A stretch of DNA of 44,552 nucleotides, taken from Actinomycetota bacterium. GTDB taxonomy: Bacteria > Actinomycetota > Acidimicrobiia > Acidimicrobiales > CAIXPF01. The stretch lies in assembly GCA_016870475.1 (NCBI GenBank), contig VGBO01000014.1:1-44552 (forward strand), written 5' to 3'. This document shows positions 41,914-44,552 of this stretch, piece after piece. The first letter of the stretch is position 1. Each line of letters opens with the position of its first letter. A program made the translations under genes and the position numbers. The notes beneath the pieces were generated by a model, which had not been told where the DNA came from, did not search any database, and saw only the letters and a list, made by a program, of their open reading frames with translations.

Positions 41914-43260
41914 ATGCACGCCGTGACCGCCGCGCGACGCCCCCGCCGGACCACCCGACTGGTGGGCATCGCCGTCGTCGTCTGCGCCGTCCTCGCAGGG
42001 TGTACGTCGGGCGGCGACAGTTCCGCCACAGGCACACCGCCGGAACTGCCAGCGGATGCCGCCGCCCGGTTCGCGTCGACGCGCAATTCCGATGACGCCA
42101 TCGCCTTCGCCCGGTCGGTCCGGTTCCATCGCGACCCGCGGTTCGCCGCCCATCTCGTCGACCTCATCCGCATCGGCTACTCGAGCACGGCTGCGGACGA
42201 AGCAGTTGCGGGACTCGCCGAGCTGAGCGGCATTCCCGCGACCGGGCGGTACATCGACGACTACCTGGTGTACGGCCAGTGGGCGTTCGAGGAAGGTCCG
42301 GAACCGCCGGACGGGTACGCCGAGTTCAAGGCTGGCCTGTACACCCAGGTCGACGACGAGTTCGTGCCACTGCTGCTGCAGGTGACCGATCGGCGACTGT
42401 TGGGCGCGTTGCAGTGGGGCGGTGTCGGCGTCGGGGCGATCCGCGAGCTGAACGAACCGGCTCGCATCGGCGCAACGGAAGCACCCTGGGCGGAGCCCGA
42501 CGAGATCCTGTTCGGCACGGTCGGTCCGAACGGCACCCCGCTCGCCTACCCCGAACGGATCATCGGCCGGCACGAGCTGGCGAACGACGTGCTCGATGGC
42601 GTGCCGATCACGGTCGCCTACTGCACGTTGTGCCGGGCCGTGCGCACCTACGACCGCAGGGTCGACGGTCGCACGCTCACGTTCCGCACGTCGGGCCTGC
42701 TGCTGTATTCGAACAAGGTGATGGTCGACAACGAGACGTCTTCACTGTGGCAGCAGCTCACCGGTGAGGCGATCGCCGGCCCCCTCGCCGGCAAGCAACT
42801 GCGGGAACTCCCCGTCGAGACCACCACGTGGGCGGACTGGACGGCTCGTCATCCAAGCGCCGTGATGGTCGACCGCCCGCCGCCGTTCATCATCGATCCC
42901 GAGACGGGCGTGCCGATCACCTACGACTACCGACCCGGCGCAGCGCTCGCGTCGTACTTCGCATCGCAGGAGCTGTGGTTCCCGGTGCTCGCGACGCCCG
43001 ACCACTTCCCGCTCAAGGAGCCGATGGCGACGATCGCTCTCGGCGGGCGACATTTCGCCGTTTCGGTCGCTGCGCTCGAACGGGCGGGTGAGGTCACCGT
43101 TCGGGTCGGAGACCGGTCGGTGCGGGCGGTCGCCATCGACCGTGGCGCCCGCTTCCTCGACGTCACGACCGGCGCAGAGCTCGTGTCTGGTCAGGCGTTC
43201 TGGTTCGCGTGGTACGGGCTGCACCCCGATACCGACTGGTGGCCGCGCACGGCGAAGTGA
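41914..43260 (+). CDS. DUF3179-domain lipoprotein
   Basis: A 448-residue secreted protein with a lipoprotein signal (two Arg-rich patches, hydrophobic core, lipobox LAGC). A helical N-terminal domain of about 130 residues is followed by the DUF3179 core. The core carries DEILFGTVGPNGTPLAYPERIIGRHELAND and PITVAYCTLCRAVRTYDR with the CxxC pair C237/C240, then SGLLLYSNKVMVDNETSSLWQQLTGEAIAGPLAGKQL. The Cys pair could bind metal or be redox-active. The function of the family is not known to me. An upstream in-frame start (41737) was not used because it would place the signal peptide inside the protein. Confidence 0.85.
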   Translation: MHAVTAARRPRRTTRLVGIAVVVCAVLAGCTSGGDSSATGTPPELPADAAARFASTRNSDDAIAFARSVRFHRDPRFAAHLVDLIRIGYSSTAADEAVAGLAELSGIPATGRYIDDYLVYGQWAFEEGPEPPDGYAEFKAGLYTQVDDEFVPLLLQVTDRRLLGALQWGGVGVGAIRELNEPARIGATEAPWAEPDEILFGTVGPNGTPLAYPERIIGRHELANDVLDGVPITVAYCTLCRAVRTYDRRVDGRTLTFRTSGLLLYSNKVMVDNETSSLWQQLTGEAIAGPLAGKQLRELPVETTTWADWTARHPSAVMVDRPPPFIIDPETGVPITYDYRPGAALASYFASQELWFPVLATPDHFPLKEPMATIALGGRHFAVSVAALERAGEVTVRVGDRSVRAVAIDRGARFLDVTTGAELVSGQAFWFAWYGLHPDTDWWPRTAK

Positions 43261-43277
43261 CCGGAGCCGGGGAGCAC

Positions 43278-43283
43278 TACGGT
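43278..43283 (+). promoter_or_regulatory. Leaderless -10 box of the GrdB/PrdB-like selenoprotein gene
   Basis: TACGGT, 6 bases before the ATG at 43290, with no Shine-Dalgarno sequence. It lies 17 bases after the DUF3179 stop, so the selenoprotein has its own promoter. Confidence 0.5.
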
Positions 43284-43289
43284 GCCGGA

Positions 43290-44459
43290 ATGAGCGCCGA
43301 TGGATCGATCCGGGACCGGGTAGGCGACATCCCCGTCCCCGAGTTCACGTCCACCCCTGCGACCACGGCGCCCCCTCTGTCACAGGCGCGGGTCGCGATC
43401 GTGACGACCGCCGGCCTCCGGGCATCGGGCGACGTGCAGTTGTGGCAGCCGACCGACGGTTCGTTCACCGTGCTGCCCGGCGATGCACGCGACGTGCAGC
43501 TCTCGCACTTCTCCCCGAACTTCGACCGCACCGGCTTCGCGGCGGACCTCAACGTCGTCTACCCGCTCGACCGCCTCGCCGAGATGGCGGCCAGCGGCGA
43601 GATCGGCAGCGTCGCGCCACGGCACCTGTCCTTCATGGGCGCCCAGTTCGATGCGACGTTCTCGACGATGCTCCTCGACAGCGGCCCGGCCGCAGCGAAG
43701 TTGCTGCGGGACGACGGCGTCGACGTCGTGCTCCTCACCCCCGTTTGACCGTTCTGCACGCGCACCGTGGGTGTGCTGGCACGAGTGTTCGAATCGGCGG
43801 GGTTGGGGACGGTCGGGTTGTCGCTCGTGCGGCGGCAGGCCAAGAACATCAAGGCGCCGCGGTTCCTGCACTGTGAGTTCCCGCTCGGCCGCCCGCTCGG
43901 CCGCCCGGGTGACGCTGCGTTCCAGACCGACGTGCTCCGTCGTGCGTTCGCGCTGCTCGACCGGTCCGACGTGCCCGTGCTCGAGGACCACCCCGAGGTC
44001 ATCGAGGACGAGGCCGACGACGCCGCCACCTGCACGCTCCCGCCGCGTCTCGACCCGAACGCCCACCCCGCCGTCGACGAGGCGGCGGGCCTGCGACCGG
44101 CGTACAACCGCCAGCTCGCTGCGGCCGACGGGCGCACCGCCGTCGGGCGGGTCGTCGGGGCGGACGGCATCGGTGACCTCGTGCGCCGGTTCGTCACCCT
44201 CGCGGAGAGCGCCGACCTCGACGCCGCCGGCTTCGACGCCGACACGGTCCGCGCCGCCGGCCAGGACCTGCGGGCGTACTACGAGGAGGCCGGGTTGGCG
44301 CTCGCCGACCACGTGCCCGCCGCCCGTCAGCTCGAGACCTGGTTCTACCGCCACACCCGCACCGGCGAGGTGGTGCGGGCGGCGTCAGCAGCGCTCGAAG
44401 CCGCAGGCGTCGACCGGAACGTCTGGTACTACCTGCTGCCGGGCAACCAACAGGGCTGA
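43290..44459 (+). CDS. GrdB/PrdB-like reductase selenoprotein (in-frame TGA = Sec153)
   Basis: A single frame from 43290 to 44459 is broken only by TGA at 43746-43748. Read as selenocysteine it gives 389 residues with DGVDVVLLTPV-U-PFCTRTVGVLARVFESAGL. The motif TP(V/T)-(U/C)-P-x-C-x-x-TVG-x-x-AR is the active site of the short selenoprotein B-like proteins related to GrdB and PrdB, and Sec153 sits almost where PrdB has it (about 152). Before it, LSHFSPNFDRTGFAAD and LSFMGAQFDATFS, and after it APRFLHCEFPLGRPLGRPGD, are also family segments. The C-terminal 150 residues are a helical domain with YYEEAGLALADHVPAARQLE. The product probably reduces a C-N or similar bond with the U153/C156 pair, but no partner subunits are nearby. 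Confidence 0.88.
43746..43748 (+). other. Selenocysteine codon (TGA) of the GrdB/PrdB-like protein
   Basis: TGA between GTT (Val) and CCG TTC TGC (Pro-Phe-Cys). The protein sequence carries on without frame change through conserved family sequence for 236 further residues. Cys-containing homologues have Cys at this place. Confidence 0.85.
43760..43776 (+). promoter_or_regulatory. Bacterial SECIS element after the GrdB/PrdB-like TGA
   Basis: Eleven bases after the TGA, GCGCAC pairs with GTGTGC (five Watson-Crick pairs and one G-U) around a loop CGTGG; a further C-G pair is possible at the top. The distance and the G at the second loop base match the UGSC hairpin, and the flanking TGCACGC is shared by both. 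Confidence 0.72.
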
Positions 44460-44512
44460 CCGGACCTGCCCTACCGGCCGCCGACACGCCGATCGGCGCA
44501 GGACGGGCGCGG

Positions 44513-44518
44513 TAGGGT
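44513..44518 (+). promoter_or_regulatory. Putative -10 box of the last gene
   Basis: TAGGGT, 9 bases before the ATG at 44528, without a ribosome binding site. Confidence 0.35.
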
Positions 44519-44527
44519 GACCGCCCG

Positions 44528-44552
44528 ATGACAACACGTCGCACCACGGGGA
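44528..44552 (+). CDS. Start of a gene cut by the window end
   Basis: An ATG at 44528 opens eight codons (MTTRRTTG) before the window ends. The only support is the promoter-like box upstream and the free space after the selenoprotein gene. No family can be assigned. Confidence 0.4.

Noticed and set aside
43787-43795. GTTCGAATC, which looks like a tRNA T-loop
   Set aside because: It is in the coding frame (Val-Phe-Glu-Ser) of the selenoprotein, and no acceptor, D or anticodon stems can be found around it. It is not tRNA-Sec.
43881-43904. Tandem 12-base repeat coding for Pro-Leu-Gly-Arg twice
   Set aside because: Homologues that I recall have a segment of the same length here (FPLG followed by a variable stretch and G-x-PGD), so it is probably not a recent duplication.
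1-44552. Search for tRNA, rRNA, riboswitch, CRISPR, insertion sequence, attachment site or replication origin
   Set aside because: None could be supported. In particular no cobalamin-type riboswitch is seen before cbiM (the leader is only about 27 bases), and no molybdenum-cofactor riboswitch before modA (leaderless).

Overview
The window is a GC-rich stretch of about 44.5 kb, densely coding on both strands, with no gap between genes longer than about 190 bases. I see no rRNA, tRNA, CRISPR array, insertion sequence or phage gene. The base composition, many GTG starts, 4-base gene overlaps (ATGA/GTGA), an ArsC of the type usually coupled to mycothiol, and many start codons preceded by a TANNNT box and no ribosome binding site all point to an actinobacterium. 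The mix of RecBCD with many Baeyer-Villiger-type monooxygenases suggests Acidimicrobiia or a relative, but that is inference.

Layout. Positions 1-10849 (+) carry DNA break repair: the 3' part of sbcC, then recC, recB and recD as overlapping genes. Positions 10830-15480 (-) carry an ABC exporter pair, a DHA2-type MFS exporter and a flavin monooxygenase. At 15531-17317 (+) a flavin reductase overlaps a cytochrome P450. A large Baeyer-Villiger-type monooxygenase follows on the minus strand, and a calcineurin-like phosphoesterase on the plus strand. At 20298-24087 a Fur-family regulator and an unusual PadR-TOBE fusion regulator diverge from a four-gene cobalt/nickel ECF transporter (CbiM, PDGLE protein, CbiQ, CbiO). 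Positions 24094-30057 (-) hold an acyl-CoA dehydrogenase, two more Baeyer-Villiger-type monooxygenases, a VOC protein and a RidA protein. Positions 30149-32807 (+) are modABC. A cyclase/amidohydrolase follows, then an arsenic operon (ArsR-phosphatase fusion, aquaglyceroporin, arsC), an SDR and a MycE/TylF-like methyltransferase.

The most striking part is 37331-44459. Two genes each contain a single in-frame TGA that is best read as selenocysteine. The first (37331-39034, -) has the motif GMGC-U-GSC and belongs to the family I know as UGSC (seleno)proteins. The second (43290-44459, +) has the motif LLTPV-U-PFC of the short GrdB/PrdB-like reductase selenoproteins. In both, exactly 11 bases after the TGA, a GC-rich 6-bp stem carries a loop starting CGUG, as expected of a bacterial SECIS element. 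A conventional gene caller would probably split or truncate both genes. Between them lie a luciferase-like (LLM) flavin oxidoreductase, a NodB-type deacetylase, a VapBC-type toxin-antitoxin pair and a DUF3179 lipoprotein.

Functionally, much of the window is redox chemistry on small organic molecules (four flavin monooxygenases, P450, flavin reductase, LLM oxidoreductase, acyl-CoA dehydrogenase, SDR, cyclase). It is combined with trace-element handling: molybdate uptake, cobalt/nickel uptake, arsenic export and selenium use. A TOBE-domain regulator beside the metal transporter suggests that molybdate or a similar oxyanion is sensed.
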